Positions 19,601 to 27,350 of a DNA stretch of 57,817 nt are shown here, in pieces. The position numbers and the translations under genes are program-made. Origin of the DNA: Verrucomicrobiales bacterium (lineage in GTDB: Bacteria > Verrucomicrobiota > Verrucomicrobiia > Limisphaerales > CAIMTB01); contig JAEUHG010000040.1 in the NCBI GenBank assembly GCA_016795425.1, positions 1 to 57,817 on the forward strand, written 5' to 3'. A model generated the notes under the pieces. That model did no database searches and had not been told where the DNA came from. It saw nothing but the letters and a program-made list of their open reading frames with translations. Position 1 is the first letter of the stretch. Each line of letters opens with the position of its first letter.

Positions 19601-21496
19601 GAAGGCAAAGTTATTGTTGAACGGGAAGGAACTCTGGCCCGCGCCCAGATCATCACGGATATAGGCCGCCACGTAATAATTCCCCGCCGGCACCGAGGCG
19701 GGAACCGTCAGCGAACGCGACACCGAACCGGGCGTGAAGTAAGTGAAGGGAGCGAGAGATCCGTACGTTGTTTCACCAAGGAAATAATACGCCGACGAGT
19801 AATTGCGGGCGCTCGTCAGGTACCACTCCACGGTGGGGGTGCCGATCGTCGTCGTACCGACGTTCTCGATATGGTAGTTGTTGACGGTAAAACTGCTGCC
19901 GGCCACCACACTCGAGGGCATGGTAAAGTCACTGACGTTCTGGAAGCCCGAGGAGTAATACAGGTAAATGCCCAGGTCCGTTAAACTGACCGCATTGCCA
20001 GAGTATTCGAACCGGATGCCGGCCGCGTCGTCGGTGTACGGCATTCCGAAGGCGCGGAACTCCGACGGAAAGTAATTCATCAACGACAGGAAATTGAAGT
20101 TGTGATCGAGTCCGTGCATGTGACCCAACTCATGGCTCATGACATGCCGAAAACCCTGGGCGCTGCTGCCGTCGTAGATCCATTCGTCATCCAGGGTGAA
20201 CGAGTAGGCAGGATTCAATGCGATATCCGCCTCGATGATCCAGCCGCTGCCGTCATAGCGCAGGAAGCACACCCCGATCGTCGTCGCACCCCACGTGTAA
20301 CCATAGATGCTGTTCAGCGTCGCCGAAGTCGGCCAGCCATCCAGATCGAACCGACCATTCGGCCAGCCAAACGTCCCGGTGGGAGTGGTGAAAACACGAA
20401 ACACGTCCGACGCGTAGTAGTTCCATTTCGACATCTGATATTCGTCCTCGGGAGACCAGGGCGCGAAACTGTCCGGGAAATTGTTCACCACGATCGGCAG
20501 ATGGGCCTGGTGGGACGTGGAGAACTGCGGCGTCACACGATCCAAGGGTATGGCCGTTTCGTCGGAACCTGAAAAGGCACCCGCGGAACCGTCCGGCGCG
20601 ACCGGGCCGAGGGCGGCGTTCGCCTCCGGCCTATTCACGGGCCGATTCGACGGCACCTCCGTGGCGCCCCTTGTCACTACGACTTCCGGTGCCAGGGAGA
20701 AGGTCCGCAGCACCCTGGGATCCGAAGGATCAGCGGTGGGCTTCAGTTCGGACGGCTTCGATTTGATCAACGCCACATTGCGGCTCAGCCATTGCTCGAA
20801 CGCCGGCAGCGTGGCCGGTACCGCGTCGATCGACGCCGAGACCGTGTCGCGTTGGCGCAGCACGTCCCCGGACGCGGCCAGAGCCAAGACCTTGCCTTGG
20901 TGATCCCGGATCATTTCCGCGCCCGATATCCCGTCGGAGGTGACCAGGAGTTGTCCTTCATTGAATCCCACCACCGGGGTGGAAACGGTGAGATTCCACT
21001 CCGGTCGCAACATGACCATGAGACGTTCACCGAGTGCGGGCATGCGCAGATCGCTGATTGCCTGGGTTTCATCCTCCAGCGTGCCACCCCAGAAGGTCAG
21101 CGTAATGGTGTCGCCTGCCACGGCCTTCAATGGACCTGCGTAAAGGACCTTCTCCAATGCGAACGCGAAATCCGTCACCATCCAGCGTTTCGAGGCATCG
21201 CCCCACCGGGATTGTCGGCTTTGCACCGTTCCCACGACAATGGATTCGGCCTGGCGGACCGTCTCCGTCAGGGTCAAAGGCAGGGATTGAGTGGCGTGTG
21301 CGGGGCGTTGGCCCAGCCCGGCGGCCAGCAACCCGATCGCCGCAGCCAGGGTGAAGAGGGCACGGAAGGAGGTAGGACGGCGCAAGCCGTCGGAGTGCGG
21401 GGGTTCGAGCGAGGCTCGGAAGGCGGCCGGCTTCGGCCGTGACTGGCGATCGGAAACCGCGTCCTGCGGTTCCGCTCTGTGGTTGGGCGGATTCAT
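16652..21496 (-). CDS. Giant secreted zinc metalloprotease with Calx-beta and golvesin-like repeats
   Basis: The product has 1614 residues. The start at 21494-21496 has AAGGA six bases upstream. A long basic n-region precedes a signal segment (about residues 44-68, ending AHA). The catalytic domain (about 340-500) carries HELGHMHGLDH (about 450-460), the HExxHxxGxxH zinc site, with a downstream Met-turn candidate (SLMNYF). A CARDB-like module (about 520-635) follows. Then come five Calx-beta domains (Ca-binding beta sandwiches) and three golvesin C-terminal-like domains in the order C-C-C-G-C-G-C-G. It is probably an exported, cell-surface or matrix-associated protease with carbohydrate or surface-binding repeats. 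It is a single transcription unit ended by the hairpin at 16549-16587. Confidence 0.85.
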   Translation of the reverse strand: MNPPNHRAEPQDAVSDRQSRPKPAAFRASLEPPHSDGLRRPTSFRALFTLAAAIGLLAAGLGQRPAHATQSLPLTLTETVRQAESIVVGTVQSRQSRWGDASKRWMVTDFAFALEKVLYAGPLKAVAGDTITLTFWGGTLEDETQAISDLRMPALGERLMVMLRPEWNLTVSTPVVGFNEGQLLVTSDGISGAEMIRDHQGKVLALAASGDVLRQRDTVSASIDAVPATLPAFEQWLSRNVALIKSKPSELKPTADPSDPRVLRTFSLAPEVVVTRGATEVPSNRPVNRPEANAALGPVAPDGSAGAFSGSDETAIPLDRVTPQFSTSHQAHLPIVVNNFPDSFAPWSPEDEYQMSKWNYYASDVFRVFTTPTGTFGWPNGRFDLDGWPTSATLNSIYGYTWGATTIGVCFLRYDGSGWIIEADIALNPAYSFTLDDEWIYDGSSAQGFRHVMSHELGHMHGLDHNFNFLSLMNYFPSEFRAFGMPYTDDAAGIRFEYSGNAVSLTDLGIYLYYSSGFQNVSDFTMPSSVVAGSSFTVNNYHIENVGTTTIGTPTVEWYLTSARNYSSAYYFLGETTYGSLAPFTYFTPGSVSRSLTVPASVPAGNYYVAAYIRDDLGAGQSSFPFNNNFAFSRFRIAVTVPTITVSATDSAAGEPGSGLGTGTFTFFRTGATSAGLTVNFSVGGTATSGSDYSSLGSTVTFAAGSSTATKTVTVLDDSVVEAVETVTATITSGTGYNVGSPSSATVNITSDDPPVITVVATDATAGEPGSGQGSGTFTFSRTGPTTSSLTVTYTVGGTATSGSDYTSIGTSVVFAAGSSTATKTVSVINDTTVEANETVVVTLVDGASYNLGSPSVATVTIRDDDPPVITVVAADASAGEPANPGSFTFSRTGPTTAALTVNISASGTATSGSDYTSLGSTVTFAAGSATAVKTVSPIDDVLTEPTETVVASVIVGTGYVVGTPSSATVNLLDNDAIVEDLLVDNADGAAQVELVGAWTTSTGSPGYWAVNYLHDGNTGKGTKTATFIPTVLTAGSYEVFIWYTEGVNRASNLPVDVIHSGGTTTVTVNQRINGSQWVSIGTYNFPSGTTGRVRFRTTGTDGFVIADAIKLETPSALPVVTVAATDATAAEPAATGTFTFSRTGSTVAALTVNITSAGTATSGVDYSALGGTVTFAAGSATATKTVTPIDDAAVEPLETVIVNVVAGAGYTVGAPSSALVDLADNDSPSEDLLVDNADGPSQVELVGTWSTSTTAPGYFGANYLHDGNAGKGTKTATFIPTVGTAGSYEVFIWYVADANRASNLPVDIIHAAGTTTVTVNQRINGSQWVSLGTFTFNAGTAGRVRLRNAGTDGYVIADAVKLQAPALPEVTVVATDANAAEPSDAGTLTFSRTGPTTSALTANFVVSGSATSGTDFTAIGTTVTFAAGSATATKTVTPIDDATIESTETVIATVVAGAGYVVGSPSAATVSIQDNDTPPADLLVDNSDGATQVELVGAWSTSSTAPGFWGANYLHDGNAAKGTKTATFIPTVGIAGNYEVFIWYTADANRASNVPIDIIHSAGTATVTLNQRLTGSQWVSLGTYNFAVGTAGRVRIRTTGTDGYVIADAIKLQ
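16658..18556 (-). repeat. Three long DNA repeats encoding golvesin-like domains
   Basis: Units at about 16658-17054, 17409-17811 and 18162-18556 encode near-identical modules (each starts LLVDN.DG and ends VIADA.KL), separated by single Calx-beta units. Nucleotide identity is high enough to allow recombination between units. Confidence 0.8.
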
Positions 21497-21784
21497 GGTT
21501 CGTCCTTGAGTCAATGCTGCCGTGTTCGGGTATGTTCGATAGTGAGATGCCGGGTTTGCGGCCGGCAGGGAAGCGAAGCGCGATACGAGTGTCACCCCCG
21601 CTCCCTTCTGTCGACCGTAAACATCGACCACGCTGGCTTCGCGACCAATGTCCAGCGAGGTCCGGCAAGATCAGAGGGACTACGCGGCTTTCGGACCGTT
21701 TCTTACAGCAGACTTGCCCAGACCCCGCCCAATCTCCTCCTCCCGCGCCTTGCGCATTCAGCGTCGGCTGCTTAGGTACTGCCC
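21497..21784. other. Divergent intergenic region (288 bp)
   Basis: This lies between the leftward metalloprotease and rightward kdsB, so it should contain both promoters. The AAGGA ribosome binding site of the protease is at its left end. I saw no gene or clear promoter match. Confidence 0.5.
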
Positions 21785-22558
21785 ATGCCGTTGGCGTCGG
21801 ACCCCCTCTCTCAAGGCAGCGCCGTCGGGCTGATCCCGGCCCGCTACGCCTCCACCCGGTTTCCAGGCAAGCCCCTGCACCTCATCGCGGGAAAGCCCCT
21901 CCTCCAGCATGTCGTCGAACGCTGCCGCCTCGCCGCCTCCCTGCGCGAAGTTATCGTGGCCACGGACGATGCGCGCATCGCCGAAGTCGCGGGCCGGTTC
22001 GCCCGGGTCGAGATGACCCGGGCCGACCATCCCAGCGGCACCGATCGCATCGCCGAGGTCGCCGCCCGTCTCGACTGCAGCCGACTCATCAACATCCAAG
22101 GCGATGAACCCCTCATTGACCCGCGCGTCATCGACGCCGTGGCCCACGCCTTGGCCGATGCCGAAATGTCGACGGCTGCGGCACCTCTCCGGGAGGTCTC
22201 CGACTTCGACAATCCGAATGTCGTCAAGGTGGTCACCACCACGGCCGGCCGGGCTCTCTATTTCTCCCGACGGACCATTCCCTTCCTTCGTGATCTCGCT
22301 GGGCGCCCCGCGGACGAGCAACTCCCCGCGTTCGCCTTCCGCAAGCACCTTGGCATCTACGGCTACCGAAGGGAGGCATTGCTCCGGGTGGTGACCTATC
22401 CGGTGTCGCCGTTGGAACGGGCGGAACGGCTTGAACAGCTGAGAGCCCTCGAACACGGCATCGGCATCGCCGTGGTGACCGTGGACTACGACAGTATCGG
22501 GGTCGACGTCCCCGGCGATGTCGCCCGTGTGGAAGCCATCCTGGCTGCGCAGCGTTGA
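21785..22558 (+). CDS. kdsB: 3-deoxy-manno-octulosonate cytidylyltransferase
   Basis: The enzyme activates Kdo with CTP to CMP-Kdo in the cytosol, the step before Kdo transfer to lipid A in lipopolysaccharide synthesis. The 257-residue product shows the family motifs: 'IPARYASTRFPGKPL' (nucleotide binding, about residues 18-32), 'ATDDARI', 'HPSGTDR' and 'NIQGDEPLIDP' (Mg/CTP site). Length matches the usual 245-260. The chosen start adds about 16 residues before the first strand. It is followed after 15 bp by a small zinc-ribbon gene and is probably co-transcribed with it. It shows that the host has a Kdo-containing outer membrane. Confidence 0.95.
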   Translation: MPLASDPLSQGSAVGLIPARYASTRFPGKPLHLIAGKPLLQHVVERCRLAASLREVIVATDDARIAEVAGRFARVEMTRADHPSGTDRIAEVAARLDCSRLINIQGDEPLIDPRVIDAVAHALADAEMSTAAAPLREVSDFDNPNVVKVVTTTAGRALYFSRRTIPFLRDLAGRPADEQLPAFAFRKHLGIYGYRREALLRVVTYPVSPLERAERLEQLRALEHGIGIAVVTVDYDSIGVDVPGDVARVEAILAAQR

Positions 22559-22573
22559 ACCTCACGGGTTCCG

Positions 22574-22855
22574 ATGTTAACGCCCGAAACCTGCCCCAAC
22601 TGCGGTGCCGATGTGCCCTCCGGCGCCCGGGCCTGCCCGGAGTGCGGTGCCGATGAGCGCACCGGGTGGTCCGAGGATGCCGTCGCCGACCGACTGGGAC
22701 TGTCCAACACCGAGGGGTTCGATCACGCGGACTTCGTTCGCAACGAACTGGGGGAGGGAGCGAAGGCCACGCGCCCCGCGTGGTGGTGGATTCTGGTGAT
22801 TCTACTGGTTTTGACGTTGCTTGGGATCTGGGGCGTGGGGCGATTCTTCCAATGA
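22574..22855 (+). CDS. Small zinc-ribbon, single-pass membrane protein
   Basis: The 93-residue product starts with a zinc ribbon of two CxxC knuckles (CPNCGADVPSGARACPECGAD, about residues 7-27). A 40-residue hydrophilic linker follows, then one C-terminal membrane helix (about 69-90, WWWILVILLVLTLLGIWGV) and a short tail. The ribbon is expected on the cytosolic side. Such proteins are common in Gram-negative bacteria and mostly unstudied. It lies 15 bp after kdsB. Confidence 0.8.
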   Translation: MLTPETCPNCGADVPSGARACPECGADERTGWSEDAVADRLGLSNTEGFDHADFVRNELGEGAKATRPAWWWILVILLVLTLLGIWGVGRFFQ

Positions 22856-22872
22856 ACCGCACGACACCGCCC

Positions 22873-22975
22873 ACCCTTCATTGCAACGCGACGCGGGCCA
22901 CCCCACCGGGCCACACGCCAAACCGGGAGGGCCCTGTGGCACGGGGAAAGGGCAATCCCGTCCTGGTTCATGGTC
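22873..22975. repeat. Dispersed palindromic repeat, copy C
   Basis: This is a more diverged copy: the left palindrome has decayed (CATTGCAACGCGACGCGGGCC), but the right end AAGGGCAATCCCGTCCTGGTTCAT matches copy A closely (AGGGCCATCTCGTCCTGGTTCAT) at similar spacing. Confidence 0.6.
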
Positions 22976-23249
22976 TCCGATCGCGAATTCAGTTTCGGCC
23001 CTGCTTGCCATAGGTGGCCGCTTCGCGGCGTGGCGTTCACGCCACCGGCGTCCGCTTGGCGCCCATTCGCGGCGCCTTTCGAGTCAGGACCTTGGCCGGC
23101 GTGGTGGCATACAGCTTGCATCCCGGGGATTGAAATGAGTTCGGAACCTCGATGTGCCGACTCGATGTGCCGCTAAAAACACAGTTTCCTTGGGGCGAGG
23201 GGCTGGACACCATCCCCGTCCCGCATTCCGAGACTGGGTCGGCGGTCAT

Positions 23250-23277
23250 TTGCACTGTCGCGGGCAGATTCTAGAAT
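23250..23277 (+). promoter_or_regulatory. Sigma-70-like promoter candidate for the SPFH/ABC operon
   Basis: TTGCAC (23250-23255) and TAGAAT (23272-23277) are separated by 16 bp, ending 43 bp before the start of the first gene. This is an AT-richer patch in GC-rich DNA. No metal-regulator box was recognised. Confidence 0.4.
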
Positions 23278-23320
23278 CCAGCGTCCTCAGCGATGAACTG
23301 AAGGTCGAAACGAGATTGAG

Positions 23321-24472
23321 ATGAGACAATTCGCGACCATCGCGATCAACGCGTTCATGGAACTGGTGCGCCAGACAGTGTTTCTGGTGCTCCTGAGCGT
23401 TTCCGCCGCGTTCATTGTCTTCCTGGCGAATGTCTATTATTTCGCCCTCGGCGATGACCCGAAGATGACCAAGGACAGCATCCTGGCCGTCATCTTCCTG
23501 ACGGGCCTTTTCGGTGCGGTGATCGGAGCGGCGGCATCGGTGGCTCATGAACTTCGAACCGGCACCGCGCTGGCCGTCCTGGCCAAGCCGGTTGGGCGGG
23601 TCAAATTCCTGACCGCCAAGTTTGCAGGGATTGCGTTGGCGCTGACCCTGCTTTGTTATGTCAGCCTGATCGCCGCTTTGACGGCCAGCAAATTGGCCTT
23701 CACCACCTACGGCGAACCGAATCTCAAAGCGCTCGCGGTTTTTTACGGTGCCATGGCGCTGGCTTACGCCATCGGGGGATTCAACAACTTCTTTCTCAAC
23801 CGGCCCTTCGTTTCGGACACCGTGTTCGCCCTGGCGATCACCACCACGATCGCCTTCGCCATCATCAACGGGGTGCTGGATACCAAGTTCATGTTTGCCG
23901 AAGGGTACGAAGGCAAGGCGGACCCCCGACTGGTCCCGGCAGTGCTCCTGCTTCTCTTCGCCCTGTGGATCCTCGCCGCCCTCGCCATCGCCTGCGCGAC
24001 TCGGCTCGACCTCATCCCGACCCTCGCGGTCTGCTCGGCGATCTTCGTCCTTGGTCTGATGTCCGACTACCTGTTCGGACGTCGGGCGGAGCCCGCGTGG
24101 CGCACCTTCTCGACGAAGATCGAGGAGTTGAAGGCCTCGCCTTGGAGTGAACCGCAGAAGGAGCTGCTGGTGCAGGTGGTTACCAAACTCGACGCCAACC
24201 AATCCGGCCGCCTGGAAGTGGACGAGGAAGCCCGGATGACCGCCGAGGATCGTTCCCGGCTTTCGTCCGCCGGCCTGGCTGGTTCCGCCTGGGCCCGCGT
24301 GGTTTACACTGTGATCCCAAACTGGCAATTATTCTGGATGGCGGACGCACTCCAAGGGACGAAGTCCGTTCCCACGGCCTATTTGATCCGGGCCCTCGGC
24401 TACATGGGCTGCTACCTGGTGGCAGCCCTGGCCCTGGCCTTATTCCTGTTTGAAGATCGCGAATTGAGCTGA
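23321..24472 (+). CDS. ABC-2 type permease with an EF-hand-like loop
   Basis: This 383-residue polytopic inner-membrane protein begins with the 'FATIAINAFMELVRQTVFLVLL' lead typical of ABC-2 permeases (NosY/YhaP-like). About six hydrophobic segments are visible: residues 15-40, 60-85, 105-130, 140-165, 180-200, 205-255, plus a last one at 358-380. Between the fifth and last lies a hydrophilic region of about 90 residues. It contains DANQSGRLEVDE (residues 291-302), which fits a canonical EF-hand calcium loop. It has no ATPase of its own and is presumably served by the ABC ATPase at 30869-32149. It is the first gene of an eight-gene run (11 bp to the next). The substrate is unknown. Confidence 0.8.
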   Translation: MRQFATIAINAFMELVRQTVFLVLLSVSAAFIVFLANVYYFALGDDPKMTKDSILAVIFLTGLFGAVIGAAASVAHELRTGTALAVLAKPVGRVKFLTAKFAGIALALTLLCYVSLIAALTASKLAFTTYGEPNLKALAVFYGAMALAYAIGGFNNFFLNRPFVSDTVFALAITTTIAFAIINGVLDTKFMFAEGYEGKADPRLVPAVLLLLFALWILAALAIACATRLDLIPTLAVCSAIFVLGLMSDYLFGRRAEPAWRTFSTKIEELKASPWSEPQKELLVQVVTKLDANQSGRLEVDEEARMTAEDRSRLSSAGLAGSAWARVVYTVIPNWQLFWMADALQGTKSVPTAYLIRALGYMGCYLVAALALALFLFEDRELS

Positions 24473-24483
24473 ACGACGCCGAC

Positions 24484-26370
24484 ATGCAGCGAAACCTTGC
24501 ACGCATCGGGCTGGTGAATTTCTTCATGCTGGTCCTCACCGGCGCGGTGGGCCTCATGGTCGCCCGCCAAGGGTCCTCCTTCGCCGGCCAGGCCGCGATG
24601 ACCTTCGTGGGAGCGGGCGTGATCGTCACCCTCCTCAGTTGGTTCCAAATGCGGCTGGAGGAACGCGAACGCCTCGAAAAGCTCGAGCTCGAGGAACTCG
24701 CCCGCTCCGCCAAGGGAACCACCCTGTTCGAAACCGGCGACGCCGAGATTTTCCCCGCGCAACGCGCCCGGGAACAATTCGAACGCCTCATCGTTCCCGC
24801 GGTCACTGTCCTCCTCTTCCTCCTCCAGGCCGGCGGCACCGTCGGACTCTGGCTGTGGCTCGATCAACAGATCGTCACCCGGATCAACCAGCCCATGCTG
24901 CTCATGTCGCTCTTCGGCATGTTCGCGCTGGTTCTCCTGCTCCTCGGCAAGTACGGCTCGCGACTCGCCCAACTCGACAACCATCGCCTTCTCCGACCCG
25001 GCGCCGCCTATGTCCTGCTGGGATCGGCCGCCTCCTTCCTCGTTGCCCTCGGCATCGGTGCCGTGGAAGCGGGCTTTCCCAAGGTCGACTTCTACCTCGC
25101 CCGCGCCCTGACCGTTCTCCTCGGCGCCGCCGCCGTCGAGACGCTCATTACCCTGGTCCTCGAGGTCTATCGACCTCGCACCAAAGGCCGGCGCGAGACC
25201 CGTGTCATTTATGAGAGTCGGCTGGTCGGACTGCTCGGGCAACCCGCGGGCATCTTCACCACCATGGCCCAGGCCCTGGACTATCAGTTCGGGTTCAAGG
25301 TCTCCGACACCTGGTTCTATCAATTCATTCAGCGCGCCGCCGGATGGATGATCCTCGGGCAACTCGCGATCCTCCTCCTGTCCACGTGCGTCACATTCAT
25401 CGACGCCGGCGAACAAGCCTTGCTCGAACGCTTTGGGCGCCCGGTCGCCGGACGCGAGGTGCTCGGCCCCGGCATTCATTTCAAGCTCCCCTGGCCGATC
25501 GACGAAGTGTACCGCGAACGCACGCTCGAAGTCCGCAGTTTCCTCATCGGCATCATCGAAGAGGACGACCCGAAGAAGCGGGAAGAGCACAAGACCATTG
25601 TCTGGACCACCTCCCACGCGAAGGAGGAGTTCAACATGCTGGTGGGCAGCCGCGACCGGGTCATTTCGACCGGCACCTCGCGCGATCAGGCCCCGCCGGT
25701 CAACCTCCTGACCGTGAACATTCCGGTCCAATACGAGATCAAGGACCTTCGTGCCTGGTCCACCCAACACGCCCAAGCCACCAACCTGCTCGAGAAACTC
25801 GCCATGCGTGAGGTGGTCAAATACCTCGTCGGGGTCGATTTCTTCGAGTTCATGTCCAGCGCCCAGGAACGCGCCGCCTCCGAACTGCGCTCCCGTATCC
25901 AGGCCGCCTCCGACGCTGCGAACCTCGGAGTCAATGTGCTCTTCGTCGGCCTGCAAGGCGTGCATCCGCCGGTCAAGGTGGGCAAGGACTTCAATGCCGT
26001 CGTCGCTGCGCTCCAGGAGAAGGAGGCCATCATCGAGCGCGCCCGGGCCTATGCCGTCACCAATGTGATCCTCGCCCGGGCCGAGGCCACCAATCGCATT
26101 CGACACGCGGAGGCCTACAGCACCCGGACGATCGCCAACACCTTCGCCCAAGCCGCTCAATTCACCAACCAGGTCAAGGCGTTCCGGGAGTCTCCCGAGA
26201 TCTATACCCAACGCGCCTACCTCCAAGCCATCGCTCGCGGCGGCGCCGGCGCACGCAAGATCGTGGTCACCTCCACCAACGCCCAGGACATCGTCACCCT
26301 GAATCTCGAGGACAAGATCCGCACCGACCTCATGGACATCACCAACCTCGAAGGCCGCAACGCCAGGTAA
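24484..26370 (+). CDS. HflK-like SPFH/band-7 protein with extra polytopic N-terminal domain
   Basis: At 628 residues this is far longer than ordinary HflK (about 420). The N-terminal half carries six or so membrane helices (about residues 8-28, 36-54, 103-128, 136-157, 172-196, 205-228). A further helix (about 290-312) leads straight into the SPFH domain: 'EQALLERFGRPV...LGPGIHFKLPWPIDEV' to about 560. An insertion of about 30 residues in the SPFH domain (acidic/basic EEDDPKKREEHK and 'GTSRDQAPP') is unlike E. coli HflK. A helical coiled-coil region rich in Glu/Arg/Ala (500-580) follows. SPFH proteins form large membrane-anchored cages or scaffolds, classically around the protease FtsH. The gene is followed by an HflC-like gene, the usual partner. 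Confidence 0.85.
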   Translation: MQRNLARIGLVNFFMLVLTGAVGLMVARQGSSFAGQAAMTFVGAGVIVTLLSWFQMRLEERERLEKLELEELARSAKGTTLFETGDAEIFPAQRAREQFERLIVPAVTVLLFLLQAGGTVGLWLWLDQQIVTRINQPMLLMSLFGMFALVLLLLGKYGSRLAQLDNHRLLRPGAAYVLLGSAASFLVALGIGAVEAGFPKVDFYLARALTVLLGAAAVETLITLVLEVYRPRTKGRRETRVIYESRLVGLLGQPAGIFTTMAQALDYQFGFKVSDTWFYQFIQRAAGWMILGQLAILLLSTCVTFIDAGEQALLERFGRPVAGREVLGPGIHFKLPWPIDEVYRERTLEVRSFLIGIIEEDDPKKREEHKTIVWTTSHAKEEFNMLVGSRDRVISTGTSRDQAPPVNLLTVNIPVQYEIKDLRAWSTQHAQATNLLEKLAMREVVKYLVGVDFFEFMSSAQERAASELRSRIQAASDAANLGVNVLFVGLQGVHPPVKVGKDFNAVVAALQEKEAIIERARAYAVTNVILARAEATNRIRHAEAYSTRTIANTFAQAAQFTNQVKAFRESPEIYTQRAYLQAIARGGAGARKIVVTSTNAQDIVTLNLEDKIRTDLMDITNLEGRNAR

Positions 26371-26429
26371 TCGCATCCCCACCGAGGGCCATCCAGTCAC
26401 CACGCTTTTCTTTCCGACATCCCATCCGC

Positions 26430-27338
26430 ATGAAGACCAGTCGCATCAACCTTGTCATCGGCGCGCTGTTGCTCGCGCTGTTCCTCCTGCTCCTGTTCCT
26501 CTTCCAGGTCCGGCAGACCGAGGTCGCCGTCGTCACCACCTTCGGCAAGGCGACCCGGCCCATCGTCGAACCCGGCCTCTACACCAAATGGCCATGGCCG
26601 GTGCAGAAGGTCACCAAACTCGACAAGCGCATGCAGACCCTCGAAGGCAAGTTCGAGGAAACCCTCACCGCCGACGGCCGCAATCTCCTCGTCATGGTCT
26701 TCGCCGGCTGGCGCATCGCCGATCCGGCACTTTTCTATAGCCGTTTCAACGGCTCCATCCCGGAAGCGGAACGCAGCCTCGAGAACATCCTGCGCACCGC
26801 CAAACGCGCCGCCGTCAGTCGCCATCCCCTCGGCCACTTCATCTCCGCCACCGCCGGCGATCTCAAGTTCGATGACATCGAAAAGGAGATCCTCTCCGCG
26901 GCCCAGAACGACGCCAAATCCCAGGGTTTGGAAGTCCAACTCGCCCGTATCAAACGCGTCGGCCTCCCCGAAAGCGTCACGGAAAAGGTCTTCGACCGCA
27001 TGCGCGCAGAACGCTCCAAGGAGGTCGAACGCCTCCGCGCCGAAGGCCAGGAGGAAGCCATCAAGATCAAGTCGGCCGCCGACCTCGAACGGGATCGATT
27101 GCTCGCTGATGCCGATGCCCAAGCCACCCGCATTCGCGGCGAAGGCGATGCCCAAGCCGCCAAGGCCTTCGCGGTCTTCCAGCAAAACCCCGATCTCGCC
27201 GCCTTCATTCTCAAACTCAATTCCCTCGAGGCGACACTCAAGGAACGAGCGACGCTGATTCTCGATCCCCGGACGCCACCCTTCGATCTCCTGGTGAATC
27301 CGGATTCCAGCAAGCCGGCGATCCCCTCAACCAAGTGA
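26430..27338 (+). CDS. HflC-like SPFH/band-7 protein
   Basis: This 302-residue protein has one N-terminal membrane helix (about residues 8-27) followed directly by the SPFH core ('RQTEVAVVTTFGKATRPI...PGLYTKWPWPVQKV'). It ends in an Arg/Glu/Ala-rich coiled coil (about 195-260) and a short C-terminal strand region ending 'LILDPRTPPFDLL'. This is the standard HflC layout (usual length 290-335). In E. coli, HflC pairs with HflK in a cage that encloses FtsH in the inner membrane. Here it lies 59 bp after the HflK-like gene and 12 bp before a third SPFH gene. A three-subunit scaffold is therefore possible, but that is inference. Confidence 0.85.
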   Translation: MKTSRINLVIGALLLALFLLLLFLFQVRQTEVAVVTTFGKATRPIVEPGLYTKWPWPVQKVTKLDKRMQTLEGKFEETLTADGRNLLVMVFAGWRIADPALFYSRFNGSIPEAERSLENILRTAKRAAVSRHPLGHFISATAGDLKFDDIEKEILSAAQNDAKSQGLEVQLARIKRVGLPESVTEKVFDRMRAERSKEVERLRAEGQEEAIKIKSAADLERDRLLADADAQATRIRGEGDAQAAKAFAVFQQNPDLAAFILKLNSLEATLKERATLILDPRTPPFDLLVNPDSSKPAIPSTK

Positions 27339-27350
27339 CGTGAGCCGCCG

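Larger units (their letters stand above)
22856..23320. other. Intergenic region with repeat copy C and promoter candidate (465 bp)
   Basis: This holds dispersed-repeat copy C, further palindromic GC-rich segments (about 23016-23080), a 12-bp direct repeat CTCGATGTGCCG twice (23148-23172) and a promoter candidate just before the SPFH/ABC operon. I found no convincing gene. Confidence 0.5.

Noticed and set aside
23037..23255. 72-codon minus-strand frame upstream of the SPFH/ABC operon
   Set aside because: It overlaps palindromic repeat-like DNA and the promoter candidate; no family resemblance I can support.
24412..26403. 663-codon minus-strand frame opposite the HflK-like gene
   Set aside because: Shadow of a real SPFH gene; its translation is low-complexity and acidic with no recognisable domain.
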